Origin: Brucella rhizosphaerae
GTDB lineage: Bacteria; Pseudomonadota; Alphaproteobacteria; Rhizobiales; Rhizobiaceae
Assembly (NCBI RefSeq): GCF_002252475.1
Contig: NZ_NNRK01000034.1
Span: 558,001 to 622,000, forward strand
Direction: 5' to 3'
DNA length: 64,000 nucleotides
A program made the translations under genes and the position numbers. The notes beneath the pieces were generated by a model. It was not told the origin of the DNA, did no database searches, and saw only the letters and a program-made list of their open reading frames with translations. Numbering within the stretch: the first letter of the stretch is position 1; each line of letters opens with the position of its first letter. Shown piece by piece: positions 18,795 to 28,777 of this stretch.

Positions 18795-21089
18795 TTGCTT
18801 GTTTCTCTTACGTCTATTGTATTGTTACTGATTGGTCTTGCGCTCGGCGTAGCCGGGATTTATCTCGCCACACTGGGTGGCAGCTGGGCCTTTATCATCA
18901 TCGCTGTCGGTTTTCTGCTGACAGGTTTCTTCCTGCTCAAACGAAACGCTCTGGCGCTCTGGATTTATGCGCTGGTTATTCTCGGATCGCTCGGCTGGGC
19001 AGTTTATGAAGTCGGCTTTGATTGGTGGCGTCTCGGTTCCACTGGTGGCATCATTGTGCTGCTTGGCCTCTGGATGCTCACACCATGGATCAGAAAGCCG
19101 CTCAACGGCGGCGGGCTTCCGCTGACGATAGCAACGCTGGCAGCGCTGGTTGTCGCAGGCTACTCAATGACGCAGGATCCGACCAATATCAAGGGTGATC
19201 TGCCAACGGAAAAGGTCGCTGCAACACCTGATCTTGGCGGCAACGTGCCGGATGGTGAGTGGCATCAATATGGGCGCACGCCCTACGGGCAGCGTTATTC
19301 GCCGCTTGCGCAGATAACGCCGGAAAATGTCTCCAAACTACAAGTCGCCTGGCAATATCAGACCGGTGATGTGAAGCAGCCACAGGATGTGGGCGAAACC
19401 ACCTATCAGGTGACGCCGCTTAAGATCGGCGACTCGCTTTTCCTCTGCACACCGCACAATTGGGCGATTGCGCTTGATGCTGCTACAGGCAAGGAAAAGT
19501 GGAAATTCGACCCGAAAGTTGGTTTCAACACCGACCGCCAGCACCAGACCTGCCGTGGCGTAAGCTACTGGAAGGATTCAACTGCAACGGCAAGCGCCAA
19601 GTGTTCTGAGCGCGTTTATCTGCCGACATCGGATGCGCGTCTGATTGCGCTTGATACCGCTACCGGCGAAATCTGTACCGACTTTGCCAATGGCGGCACG
19701 CTCGATCTCAGCCATGGGATGAAATATAACCCGGCTGGCTATTATTACTCGACCTCGCCACCGGCGGTGGTTGGCGATAAGATTATCGTTGGCGGTGCGG
19801 TCAATGACAACTATTCGACTGAAGAACAGTCGGGCGTTATTCGTGCTTTCGATATCCGCACGGGTGAGCTGCTCTGGAACTGGGATTCGGGCAACCCGGA
19901 TGTTACGACGCCGCTGCCGGAAGGTGAGCATTACACGACTAACTCGCCTAACAGCTGGTCGGTATTCAGCGTCGATGACAAGCTTGGCCTTGTTTATATC
20001 CCGCTCGGTAACCAGGTGCCGGACCAGCTCGGCATGGGCCGCAGCGAGAATGTCGAGAAGTATTCGTCTTCAATCGTGGCACTTGATGTGAATACGGGTC
20101 AGGTAAAATGGGTGCGCCAGACGGTACATCACGACCTTTGGGATATGGACGTTCCAGCTCAGCCTGTTCTTCTTGATATCAATGGCGTGCCTGCGCTGGT
20201 CGGTCCGACCAAGCAGGGCGATATCTATGTGCTCGACCGCCGGACGGGCGAGCCGATCATTCCGGTCAGCGAGATTGCGGCACCAACAGGTGCAATTCCA
20301 GAAGATCATACATCGCCCACGCAGCCGATCTCTGATCTCACATTCAACCCACCACCGCTTAAAGAGAGCGACATGTGGGGCGTGACATTGTTTGATCAGC
20401 TTGCCTGCCGTATCTCGTTCCACCAGCATTTCTATGAAGGGCGTTATACGCCGCCTTCGCTTAAAGGCACGATTGTCTATCCCGGCAATTTCGGTGTCTT
20501 CAACTGGGGCAGTGTGGCGGTCGATCCGGTGCGTCAGGTGATGTTCGGTATGCCGACTTATCTCGCCTTCACGTCCCGTCTTGTTCCGCGTGCAGACATT
20601 CCACCACGTGGTCAGGACGAGAAAGGTAGCGAACAAGGGCTCAACCGCAATGATGGCGCACCTTATGGCGTCTTCATGGGGCCGTTCTTAAGCCCGCTTG
20701 GCATTCCGTGCCAGTCGCCACCATGGGGCTATGTTGCAGGTGTCGATTTGCGAACCGGCAAGACGGTCTACAAGCATCGCAACGGCACAATCCGCGACAT
20801 GGCACCGGTTCCGCTGCCATTCAAGGTGGGTGTGCCGGGTATCGGTGGACCGATGATCACAGCTGGCGGCGTTGCCTTCCTTGGCGCTGCGGTGGATGAT
20901 TATCTCCGTGCTTACAATCTCACCAATGGTGAGGTTCTGTGGGAAGCACGTCTGCCTGCAGGCGGTCAGTCCACACCTATGAGCTATACGGTCGGTGATC
21001 AGCAATTCGTGCTGATGGTTGCCGGCGGCCATGGTTCTGTCGGCACTAAGCCGGGCGACTACGTGATTGCTTATACGCTGCCGAAATAG
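18795..21089 (+). CDS. gcd: PQQ-dependent membrane-bound glucose dehydrogenase
   Basis: A 764-residue quinoprotein that oxidises glucose to gluconolactone on the periplasmic face and passes electrons to ubiquinone. Five N-terminal membrane helices (about residues 1-120) precede the eight-bladed PQQ propeller, with the typical GEWHQYGRTPYGQRYSPL at its start and VHHDLWDMDVPAQPVL in the middle. Length matches the family, about 800 residues. The start is TTG at 18795, eight bases after GGGGG; the nearby ATG at 18790 is in another frame and closes quickly. No pqq biosynthesis genes are in the window. It ends at a strong terminator. Confidence 0.95.
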   Translation: MLVSLTSIVLLLIGLALGVAGIYLATLGGSWAFIIIAVGFLLTGFFLLKRNALALWIYALVILGSLGWAVYEVGFDWWRLGSTGGIIVLLGLWMLTPWIRKPLNGGGLPLTIATLAALVVAGYSMTQDPTNIKGDLPTEKVAATPDLGGNVPDGEWHQYGRTPYGQRYSPLAQITPENVSKLQVAWQYQTGDVKQPQDVGETTYQVTPLKIGDSLFLCTPHNWAIALDAATGKEKWKFDPKVGFNTDRQHQTCRGVSYWKDSTATASAKCSERVYLPTSDARLIALDTATGEICTDFANGGTLDLSHGMKYNPAGYYYSTSPPAVVGDKIIVGGAVNDNYSTEEQSGVIRAFDIRTGELLWNWDSGNPDVTTPLPEGEHYTTNSPNSWSVFSVDDKLGLVYIPLGNQVPDQLGMGRSENVEKYSSSIVALDVNTGQVKWVRQTVHHDLWDMDVPAQPVLLDINGVPALVGPTKQGDIYVLDRRTGEPIIPVSEIAAPTGAIPEDHTSPTQPISDLTFNPPPLKESDMWGVTLFDQLACRISFHQHFYEGRYTPPSLKGTIVYPGNFGVFNWGSVAVDPVRQVMFGMPTYLAFTSRLVPRADIPPRGQDEKGSEQGLNRNDGAPYGVFMGPFLSPLGIPCQSPPWGYVAGVDLRTGKTVYKHRNGTIRDMAPVPLPFKVGVPGIGGPMITAGGVAFLGAAVDDYLRAYNLTNGEVLWEARLPAGGQSTPMSYTVGDQQFVLMVAGGHGSVGTKPGDYVIAYTLPK

Positions 21090-21107
21090 CAGCGCCCGCT
21101 AAAAAGG

Positions 21108-21133
21108 AAACGCCGGGAAATTCCCGGCGTTTT
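21108..21133. terminator. Terminator between gcd and cueR
   Basis: AACGCCGGGAA and TTCCCGGCGTT form a stem flanked by an A-run and a T-run. It can serve both converging genes. Confidence 0.88.
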
Positions 21134-21167
21134 GTCTTGTTTATATGGCCCTTTTCCGAAGAAACCT

Positions 21168-21617
21168 TCACAGCTTCCCGTGCAGCAACTCGCCCTTTCG
21201 GGGTGCGGGGCGCACAGGCTTTTGTACGCTATGGGTGGCAAGCTCTTGAATGATCGGACAATTGGGACGGTTATCGCCATGGCAATTATGGGCAAGGTGG
21301 CGCAGCGTATCAGCCATGTTTTGCAGCTGCTTCATCTTGGTTTCAAGATCTTCAACGTGCTGAAGCGCAACCTTCTTCACATCAGCAGATGCGCGGTTGC
21401 GGTCGCGCCAGAGCGCGAGCAATTCCTTGATCTGATCGACCTGAAAGCCGAGATCGCGACTTGAACGGATGAAACGCAGCGTTTCGACATCATTCTGCGT
21501 ATAGACGCGATAGCCCGAACTGGTCCTATCGGCAGCCTCGATAAGCCCGATGGTTTCATAATGGCGGATCATTTTCGCCGATATGCCCGATGCTTTGGCG
21601 GCTTGCCCGATATTCAT
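21168..21617 (-). CDS. cueR: Copper-responsive MerR family regulator CueR
   Basis: A 149-residue MerR protein with N-terminal winged helix-turn-helix (MNIGQAAKASGISAKMIRHYE), a long dimerisation helix and the CueR metal loop with Cys112 and Cys120 (HNCHGDNRPNC). This two-cysteine pattern selects monovalent copper or silver. It most likely activates copA at 16038 through the 19-base-spacer promoter at 15955-15990. Unusually for such pairs, the gcd gene lies between regulator and pump. The C-terminus is about 15 residues longer than E. coli CueR. Confidence 0.92.
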   Translation of the reverse strand: MNIGQAAKASGISAKMIRHYETIGLIEAADRTSSGYRVYTQNDVETLRFIRSSRDLGFQVDQIKELLALWRDRNRASADVKKVALQHVEDLETKMKQLQNMADTLRHLAHNCHGDNRPNCPIIQELATHSVQKPVRPAPRKGELLHGKL

Positions 21618-21756
21618 CCCGTTCCTCGCTGTATCGTGATTTTACAGGATATAGGGATGGCAAGGCCTCATTCAAAGAGCCTTGCGAGCAGGTATTCAAC
21701 GATTGTTATGCTAAAAGACCAGACTATAGCCGTCTGGCAAAAGATGCTTACGGATG

Positions 21757-21797
21757 AAACTCCCTCCTGCCAGATGTCTGACAGGAGGGAGAGTTTT
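21757..21797 (-). terminator. Hairpin downstream of gdhA
   Basis: CTCCCTCCTG (21760-21769) and CAGGAGGGAG (21782-21791) form a 10-pair stem 12 bases beyond the gdhA stop. The strong stem suggests termination of gdhA, although the T-run is better on the plus strand. Confidence 0.7.
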
Positions 21798-21808
21798 AAG
21801 ATGCTCGA

Positions 21809-23074
21809 TCAGGCAGAGAAGTAGTTCTGCGTACCGTGCGCTTCGATGGCCTGAGCAAGGCGTTCCAGCGCATGAACATAAGCTGCCGAGCGGACAGTGA
21901 CCTTATGTTGCTTGGCATGGTTCCAGATGGCGCGGCCTTCACGTTCCATGATGGTTTTCAGGCGCTCATGGATTTCTTCAAGCGTCCAGTAATAGCCCTG
22001 ACGGTTCTGTACCCATTCAAAATAGGAAACAGTGACGCCACCGGCGTTGGCCAGGATGTCTGGCAGAATGATGACACCCTTTTCCTCCAAAATCTTGTCG
22101 GCTTCAGGCGTAACAGGACCGTTTGCAAGCTCAACAATCAACTTGGTTTTGATGGATGCAGCATTGTCGACATGGATCATGTTTTCCATGGCGCTTGGTG
22201 CCAGTACATCGCAATCAACGGCAACGAGTTCATTAGCACTGATTGCTTCATGACCGTTGGAGCCAGCGGTGGAAACAACTGACTTGCCCTGTTCCTTTGC
22301 TGCCAGCAGCAGATCAAGATCGAGACCCTTGGCACAATAGACAGCACCAGACGAATCCGAAACGGCTACGATCCTGTGACCATCACTGGCCATAAGTTTT
22401 GCGAAAAACTGTCCCGCATTACCGAAGCCCTGAACGGCAACGCTAAGCTGCGCAGCAAGGCCGAGGTCGTGCGCCAGATGGCGAACCAGATAGAAGCCGC
22501 CGCGTGCAGTCGCATCGTTACGACCAAGCGAGCCGCCAAGCGCCAATGGCTTTCCGGTAATAACAGCCGGTGAAGATTGGCCGACGATCTGGGAGTATTC
22601 GTCTGCCATCCAGCCCATAATCATGGAGTTGGTATAGACGTCCGGTGCAGGAATATCGCGGTCTGGGCCGATAATGCCTGAGAAAGCCTGAATGTAAGCG
22701 CGCGAAAGACGCTCAAGCTCAGCCTTGGACAGCTTGCGTGGATCGACCTGGATAGCACCCTTGCCGCCGCCATAAGGCAGGTTCATCACGGCGCACTTGA
22801 AGGTCATCCAGAAAGCGAGTGTTTCCACTTCTTCTGCAGTTGATTCGGGGTGATAGCGAATGCCGCCCTTGGTTGGTCCGCGGGTGTCGTCATAGCGGCA
22901 GCGCCACGCAAGAAAGGATTTACGCGAGCCGTCGTCCATGCGGATCATCAACCGCACTTTCATGGTTTCGCGGGCGTATTTCAGCTTTTCGATAACATCC
23001 GGATCGATATTGATATGGCTTGCGGCTTCATCAAGACGAACGAGCGCGCTTTCGAGTAGATTTTCCCTAGTCAC
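21809..23074 (-). CDS. gdhA: Glutamate dehydrogenase (Glu/Leu/Phe/Val dehydrogenase family)
   Basis: A 421-residue enzyme that interconverts glutamate and 2-oxoglutarate plus ammonia. Motifs include KGGIRYHP, the catalytic lysine in PYGGGKGAIQVDP, DIPAPDVYTN, the Rossmann turn VQGFGNAGQF and the C-terminal ANAGGVTVSYFEWVQN. Length is that of hexameric enzymes of the NAD-linked or dual-specificity type. It is monocistronic, with a strong hairpin after it and an AT-rich upstream region full of palindromes (23162-23233) that may bind a regulator. Confidence 0.93.
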   Translation of the reverse strand: MTRENLLESALVRLDEAASHINIDPDVIEKLKYARETMKVRLMIRMDDGSRKSFLAWRCRYDDTRGPTKGGIRYHPESTAEEVETLAFWMTFKCAVMNLPYGGGKGAIQVDPRKLSKAELERLSRAYIQAFSGIIGPDRDIPAPDVYTNSMIMGWMADEYSQIVGQSSPAVITGKPLALGGSLGRNDATARGGFYLVRHLAHDLGLAAQLSVAVQGFGNAGQFFAKLMASDGHRIVAVSDSSGAVYCAKGLDLDLLLAAKEQGKSVVSTAGSNGHEAISANELVAVDCDVLAPSAMENMIHVDNAASIKTKLIVELANGPVTPEADKILEEKGVIILPDILANAGGVTVSYFEWVQNRQGYYWTLEEIHERLKTIMEREGRAIWNHAKQHKVTVRSAAYVHALERLAQAIEAHGTQNYFSA

Positions 23075-23161
23075 GAAATCACCTTTCTTGCGTTTAAGTT
23101 TTTTTAAATGCGATTTTGCGCAAGTCTGCGTATCGTTTCGCGCAATAAAAGGAAAGAGAAA

Positions 23162-23233
23162 AGGACAATATTATTGTCCTATTTTGATGAAAACTATTTG
23201 GAGGCTTTCTAATATTAATAGTAGCTAATATTA
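23162..23233. promoter_or_regulatory. Palindromic operator-like sites upstream of gdhA
   Basis: AGGACAATA-T-TATTGTCCT (23162-23180) is a perfect 19-base inverted repeat. The palindromic octamer TAATATTA occurs at 23210 and again at 23226, 16 bases apart. All lie in the 216-base region between gdhA and the HD hydrolase gene, about 90-160 bases from the gdhA start. Function is inferred. Confidence 0.45.
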
Positions 23234-23290
23234 TGAATCCAAGCAGCCAGAGCTTGCGGTCTCTGAGATTACTTCAGCTTCACGAAGCGA

Positions 23291-23944
23291 TCAGGCCTGC
23301 TTCAGATATCCGCGTTCCACGCCTTCCGTGATAATCCGTTGAACGGCTTCCCAGAGAACATCAGACGCATGGGAAATCGGTAACTTTCGATCCAGCACGT
23401 CGGACGCAGTCACACCCGGCGTGTGCCATGTTCCGCCGCTGGTGAAAAAGTTATGGAGTAGCGGCTGTAGCCTATCCATGGCACGCGCAAATTGGGCTTC
23501 CGGTGTCGTGCGCGCCTCAAATTCGTCCCATAGGGCACGGAACTCCAGCGATTGATCTTTGGGCAAAATGCCAAATATCCGGTCGGCAGCCTGTATTTCG
23601 CGCTCTTCCTGATCAATGGCTCCCACCTCATCATAAATGAACGTATCGCCCGCATCGATTTCCACGATATCGTGGATGATCAGCATTTTCAGTGCGCGCA
23701 GTAGATCGACTTTCTCATTTGCGTGTTCATGCAGAACCATCGCCATCAGCGTCAGCTCCCAGGTGTGCTCCGCATCATTTTCGCGTCGTGAACCATCCAG
23801 AAGTGGTGTCCGTCGTATTATCTGTTTCAGCTTTTCAACTTCGAGAATGAACTGGAATTGCTGCCGCAATCTGGAGTGCGGCACAAGGTTCGCGAATTCG
23901 CTTTCAGACAATTCAAGCGGCTTCAGCGGAGTAGCATCGGTCAT
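23291..23944 (-). CDS. HD-domain hydrolase, YfbR/5'-nucleotidase-like
   Basis: A 217-residue HD-superfamily phosphohydrolase. Metal-binding residues are visible in AEHTWELTLMA and IIHDIVEIDAGDTF, with a further aspartate in ARAMDRLQPLL. The pattern matches the HD_3 group that includes YfbR-like nucleotidases, so a role in nucleotide turnover is possible but unproven. The frame is open to 24154, but family similarity begins at MTDATPLKPLELSES, so the start was set to 23944. The gene is divergent from the sarcosine oxidase operon. Confidence 0.8.
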   Translation of the reverse strand: MTDATPLKPLELSESEFANLVPHSRLRQQFQFILEVEKLKQIIRRTPLLDGSRRENDAEHTWELTLMAMVLHEHANEKVDLLRALKMLIIHDIVEIDAGDTFIYDEVGAIDQEEREIQAADRIFGILPKDQSLEFRALWDEFEARTTPEAQFARAMDRLQPLLHNFFTSGGTWHTPGVTASDVLDRKLPISHASDVLWEAVQRIITEGVERGYLKQA

Positions 23945-24189
23945 TGGGAATTCCAGTCGAAGTTGATGGAGGGCATTCAAATCCACACCACTACTGTCCG
24001 GGTATGAGATGAATTGCAATATCTGGCCGGTCCGATCCTCGCCATGTCGCGAAATGGTGTCGATGTCGTATTTGTGACGTCTTTTGACGCAAGCCTGCTG
24101 TCGATCTTGCGCATGAGACAATACAAATATCAGTAGAGATTTTTCATGGGCCACATGGGTGCATGAACCGTAAGACTGGTGGTTTGTTG

Positions 24190-25443
24190 ATGTCCCGCTT
24201 TTCGTTAGCTTCTATCGTTGGTAATGCGCTTTCCGGCAACAAGAACTGGAAGCCGCAATGGCCGGATGCCGAACCCAAGGCCGAATATGATGTGATCATC
24301 GTCGGTGCTGGCGGCCATGGTCTTGGTGCGGCTTACTATCTGGCGAAAGAACACGGCATCACGAATGTCGCAGTCATCGAAAAAGGCTGGCTCGGTGGCG
24401 GCAATACCGGGCGCAACACCACCATTATCCGCTCCAACTATCTCTATGATGAGAGCGCGCATCTCTATGAACACGCCATGAAATTGTGGGAGGGTCTCAG
24501 TCAGGACCTCAACTACAATGTCATGTTCTCGCAGCGCGGCGTCATGATGCTGGCGCATACGGTGCATGACGTACAAAGCTTCAAGCGCCATATCCATGCC
24601 AATCGTCTCAACGGCATCGACAATGAATGGATGACCAGGGAACAGGCCAAGGAATATTGTCCGCCGCTCGATATTTCACCCAATGCGCGTTATCCGGTTG
24701 TCGGTGCCACCTTGCAGCGGCGCGGTGGTGTGGCCCGTCATGATGCGGTGGCCTGGGGCTATGCACGCGGCGCAACTGAGCGCGGTGTCGATATCATCCA
24801 GAATTGTCCGGTTACGGCCATCCGTCGTGATGCGTCGGGCCGCGTGACCGGCGTTGATACGCCACGCGGTTTCATCAAGGCGAAGAAGGTGGCGGTTTCA
24901 GCTGCTGGAAGCACATCTGTCGTCATGGACACGGCAGGCGTGCGTATGCCGCTTGAAAGCTTCCCGCTACAGGCGCTGGTGTCGGAGCCGGTTAAGCCGA
25001 TCTTCCCATGCGTGGTCATGTCTAATTCGGTGCATGCCTATATCAGCCAGTCCGACAAGGGCGAGCTGGTGATTGGTTCGGGCACTGATCAATATGTGTC
25101 TTACAGCCAGCGCGGTGGTCTGCCGCTGATCGAGCATACGCTTGCGGCGATCTGCGAAGTGTTTCCGATTTTCACCCGCATGCGCATGTTGCGCAAATGG
25201 GGCGGTATCGTTGACGTTACGCCTGATCGTTCGCCAATCATCGGCAAGACGCCAGTGCCGGGTCTTTTTGTCAATTGCGGCTGGGGTACGGGTGGCTTCA
25301 AAGCAACGCCAGGATCGGCGCATGTCTTCGCGCACACCATCGCGCGTGATGAACCACACTGGATCAACGCACCATTCACGCTTGAACGTTTCACAACTGG
25401 TCGCCTGATCGACGAAGCGGCTGCTGCTGCTGTTGCGCACTAA
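24190..25443 (+). CDS. soxB: Sarcosine oxidase beta subunit
   Basis: A 417-residue flavoprotein subunit of heterotetrameric sarcosine oxidase, which converts sarcosine, tetrahydrofolate and oxygen to glycine, methylene-tetrahydrofolate and peroxide. The FAD fold is [18 protein letters not shown] (about residues 38-55), and [15 protein letters not shown] near the C-terminus is typical. The start was set at 24190, which gives the family's N-terminus ([16 protein letters not shown]) and usual length; nine more codons are open upstream without support. It is first in soxBDAG. Confidence 0.95.
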   Translation: MSRFSLASIVGNALSGNKNWKPQWPDAEPKAEYDVIIVGAGGHGLGAAYYLAKEHGITNVAVIEKGWLGGGNTGRNTTIIRSNYLYDESAHLYEHAMKLWEGLSQDLNYNVMFSQRGVMMLAHTVHDVQSFKRHIHANRLNGIDNEWMTREQAKEYCPPLDISPNARYPVVGATLQRRGGVARHDAVAWGYARGATERGVDIIQNCPVTAIRRDASGRVTGVDTPRGFIKAKKVAVSAAGSTSVVMDTAGVRMPLESFPLQALVSEPVKPIFPCVVMSNSVHAYISQSDKGELVIGSGTDQYVSYSQRGGLPLIEHTLAAICEVFPIFTRMRMLRKWGGIVDVTPDRSPIIGKTPVPGLFVNCGWGTGGFKATPGSAHVFAHTIARDEPHWINAPFTLERFTTGRLIDEAAAAAVAH

Positions 25444-25462
25444 AGAATAGGGGAAACACACA

Positions 25463-25768
25463 ATGCTTCTTATCCGTTGCCCTTATTGCGAGATGGTGCG
25501 CCCCGAATTGGAATTCGCCTATGCGGGCGAAGCGCATATTGCGCGCCCTGCCGATCCATCCACGCTGACCGATCAGGAATGGCGTGATTTCCTGTTCACG
25601 CGTTCTAATCCGCGCGGCACCCATTATGAGCGCTGGCGGCATATAAATGGTTGCGGTCGCTTCTTCAACGCGGTGCGCGACACGGTGAGTGACAAGTTTG
25701 TCACCACCTACAAAGCAGGCGAAGCACGTCCTGCTTTGGAAGAAACTCCGGCTGCGGAGACGAAATAA
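25463..25768 (+). CDS. soxD: Sarcosine oxidase delta subunit
   Basis: A 101-residue zinc-binding subunit. Cys6, Cys9, His60 and Cys64 (CPYC and HINGC) reproduce the zinc site of the heterotetrameric enzyme. Its stop overlaps the soxA start (TAATG), so the two are translationally coupled. Length is typical. Confidence 0.95.
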   Translation: MLLIRCPYCEMVRPELEFAYAGEAHIARPADPSTLTDQEWRDFLFTRSNPRGTHYERWRHINGCGRFFNAVRDTVSDKFVTTYKAGEARPALEETPAAETK

Positions 25769-28767
25769 TGACCGATATGCGCATTCATAACAAAGGCCGC
25801 GTCAACAAGGCCAAGGCCGTGCGGTTCACCTTCAACGGTAAGTCTTACTCTGGCTTTGAAGGCGATACGCTTGCCTCAGCCATGCTGGCAAATGGCGAGC
25901 ATCTGGCCGGGCGTTCGTTCAAGTATCACCGCCCGCGCGGTATTCTTTCCGCCGGTTCTGAAGAGCCGAATGCGCTGATGGGCGTGTCACGCGGACCGGG
26001 TCGCTATGAACCAAACACCCGCGCAACGGTTCTCGAACTCTATGACGGCCTGAAGGCCGAAAGTCAGAACCATTGGCCATCGCTCAAGCACGATGTCGGC
26101 GCGATTAATGATGCGTTCTACATGTTTTTCTCGGCGGGCTTTTACTACAAGACCTTTATGTGGCCGAAGAGCTTCTGGAACAAGGTTTATGAGCCGTTCA
26201 TCCGTGGCGCCGCCGGTCTTGGCAAGTCGCCGTCTGAACCAGATCCGGACACCTATGCCAGCCGCTACGCTTTCTGCGACGTGCTGGTGGCGGGTGGTGG
26301 ACCTGCCGGTCTTGCGGCTGCCCTTGAAGCTGCAAAGGGCGGTGCGAAGGTCATCCTCGTTGATGAGCAGGCGGAATTTGGCGGATCGCTATTGTCGGAA
26401 CCGGAGCCGGTCATCAATGGCCGCGTAAGCTGGGACTGGCTCAATGAAACCATAGCAGCGCTTAAGGCCAATCCCAATGTCACGCTTTTGCCGCGTACCA
26501 CGGCCATTGGCTATTACCACCAGAACATGGTTGGTCTGTGCGAACGCCTGACCGATCATCAGGCCAAGCCTGCGTCCAACGCACCGCGTGAACGCATGTG
26601 GCGTGTGCGTGCAAAGCAGGTCGTGCTGGCGCAGGGCGCGATAGAAAAACCGCTGGTGTTTGCAGGCAATGACCGTCCGGGCGTGATGCTTGCATCTGCT
26701 GCACGCACCTATCTCAACCGTTATGGCGTCAAGGTTGGCAACAAGGCTGTGGTCGTCACCTCGCATGACAGCGCGTGGCTTGCGGCCTTTGATCTGGCGG
26801 TTGCAGGCGTCAAGGTTCCCGCCATCATTGATATGCGTTCGACAGTTGCCGACAGCCTCATCAATCGTGCAAAGATGCTTGGCATTGAAACACTGACCGG
26901 CTGGACCGTTACTGACACAGGTGGTCGCCACCGCGTCTCATCCGTACGCGCCAATCCAGTCAGTGGAACCTCTGTCGGTGCCGCATGCACAATTGCCTGC
27001 GATGTTGTGTTGATGTCTGGCGGCTGGAACCCGAGCGTACATCTCTTTTCGCACACTAAGGGTTCACTCATCTGGGACGAAGAGCGTCAGATTTATCTGC
27101 CCGGCGCTCGCACCGAGGAAAGCCGGTGCGCAGGCGCAGGCAATGGCAATTTCGATTTGCAGGCCGCATTACGCGAAGGCGCTGAGGCTGGAGCGGCTGC
27201 CGCAACGGATGCCGGGCATAAGGCCAGGTTGTCTGAATATGCTGTCGCCGGTGATTTCGTCTGTGCTGGTGTCAGCTGTCGCGAACTGCCGACGGATCGT
27301 GATCCTGGAAAGGCCAAGGCCTTCATCGATTTCCAGAACGATGTGACCGCCAAGGATATTCGTCTGGCTGTGCGCGAAGGTTTCCGGTCGATTGAGCACG
27401 TCAAGCGCTATACCACCAATGGTATGGCGACCGATCAGGGCAAGACGTCCAATATCAATGGGCTGGCGGTTGCATCGGATGCGTTGAAGCGTCCGACACC
27501 GCAAGTTGGCCTTACTACCTTCCGCCCGCCATATACGCCGACAACCTTCGGGGCCTTCTGCGGCTATAATCGCGGCAAGCTGTTTGATGTAACGCGCAAG
27601 ACGCCAATTGATAGCTGGGCTGAACAGCATGGCGCTGCTTTCGAGCCGGTCTCGCTGTGGCGTCGTGCATGGTATTTCCCGAAAACCGGTGAAGACATGC
27701 ACAAGGCGGTGGCGCGAGAATGCAAGGCAACGCGTGAATCGCTTGGCATGTTCGATGCCTCCACGCTTGGCAAGATCGAAGTGGTCGGCCCGGATGCTGC
27801 TGAGTTCATGAACCGCATGTATACCAATCCGTGGGCGAAGCTTGGTGTCGGACGCTGCCGCTATGGCCTGCTGCTTGGCGAAGATGGCTTCATCCGCGAT
27901 GATGGTGTTGTCGGTCGTCTGACACAGGATCGTTTCCATGTGACGACCACGACCGGCGGTGCCGCGCGTGTTCTCAATATGATGGAAGACTATCTTCAGA
28001 CTGAGTGGCCCGAGCTGAAAGTCTCGCTGACCTCAACCACCGAGCAATGGGCGGTTGTTGCGATTAACGGTCCGAATGCGCGCAAGCTCATTGAGCCTAT
28101 GGTGGAAGGGCTGGACATTTCGAATGAGGCTTTCCCACATATGTCGGTGGCCGAGTGCACATTCCTGGGTGTTCCAGCGCGCCTGTTCCGAATGAGTTTC
28201 ACTGGCGAACTAGGCTTTGAAATCAACGTGCCCGCCCGCTATGGCCTGTCGTTGTGGAAGGCACTTTATGAGGCCGGACAGCAATACGACATCACGCCTT
28301 ACGGTACGGAAACCATGCACGTGCTGCGCGCCGAAAAGGGCTATATCATCGTCGGTCAGGATACTGACGGCACGATAACACCGGACGACGCCAGCCTTGG
28401 CTGGGCTGTTGGCAAGCAGAAGCCGGACTTTGTCGGCAAGCGGTCGCTGACGCGTCCCGATATGCTGAAATCTGACCGCAAGCATCTGGTCGGTCTTTTG
28501 ACCAAAGACCCGAAGCTGGTGCTGGAAGAGGGCGCCCAGATTGTCGCCGATCCCAACCAGCCATTGCCGATGACCATGCTTGGCCATGTCACCTCATCCT
28601 ATTGGAGTGAGGCACTTGGCCGGTCCATTGCAATGGCGGTGGTCGCGGGTGGCAAGGATCGTATGGGCGAAACTATGTATATGCCGATGCCGGATGGCAG
28701 CGTACATGAAGCGGTGATTTCGGGCATGGTCTTCTATGATCCCGAAGGCAAGAAACTGAACGGATAA
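25768..28767 (+). CDS. soxA: Sarcosine oxidase alpha subunit
   Basis: A 999-residue subunit with an N-terminal small domain (about 15-110, FTFNGKSYSGFEGDTLASA), a nucleotide-binding domain with VLVAGGGPAGLAAALEAA near residue 172, and a C-terminal folate-binding aminomethyltransferase-like half from about residue 600 (TRESLGMFDASTLGKIEV, SFTGELGFEINVPA). Length matches the alpha subunit of Corynebacterium and rhizobial enzymes. The folate half accepts the methyl carbon as methylene-tetrahydrofolate. Confidence 0.96.
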   Translation: MTDMRIHNKGRVNKAKAVRFTFNGKSYSGFEGDTLASAMLANGEHLAGRSFKYHRPRGILSAGSEEPNALMGVSRGPGRYEPNTRATVLELYDGLKAESQNHWPSLKHDVGAINDAFYMFFSAGFYYKTFMWPKSFWNKVYEPFIRGAAGLGKSPSEPDPDTYASRYAFCDVLVAGGGPAGLAAALEAAKGGAKVILVDEQAEFGGSLLSEPEPVINGRVSWDWLNETIAALKANPNVTLLPRTTAIGYYHQNMVGLCERLTDHQAKPASNAPRERMWRVRAKQVVLAQGAIEKPLVFAGNDRPGVMLASAARTYLNRYGVKVGNKAVVVTSHDSAWLAAFDLAVAGVKVPAIIDMRSTVADSLINRAKMLGIETLTGWTVTDTGGRHRVSSVRANPVSGTSVGAACTIACDVVLMSGGWNPSVHLFSHTKGSLIWDEERQIYLPGARTEESRCAGAGNGNFDLQAALREGAEAGAAAATDAGHKARLSEYAVAGDFVCAGVSCRELPTDRDPGKAKAFIDFQNDVTAKDIRLAVREGFRSIEHVKRYTTNGMATDQGKTSNINGLAVASDALKRPTPQVGLTTFRPPYTPTTFGAFCGYNRGKLFDVTRKTPIDSWAEQHGAAFEPVSLWRRAWYFPKTGEDMHKAVARECKATRESLGMFDASTLGKIEVVGPDAAEFMNRMYTNPWAKLGVGRCRYGLLLGEDGFIRDDGVVGRLTQDRFHVTTTTGGAARVLNMMEDYLQTEWPELKVSLTSTTEQWAVVAINGPNARKLIEPMVEGLDISNEAFPHMSVAECTFLGVPARLFRMSFTGELGFEINVPARYGLSLWKALYEAGQQYDITPYGTETMHVLRAEKGYIIVGQDTDGTITPDDASLGWAVGKQKPDFVGKRSLTRPDMLKSDRKHLVGLLTKDPKLVLEEGAQIVADPNQPLPMTMLGHVTSSYWSEALGRSIAMAVVAGGKDRMGETMYMPMPDGSVHEAVISGMVFYDPEGKKLNG

Positions 28768-28777
28768 GGATTGAACC

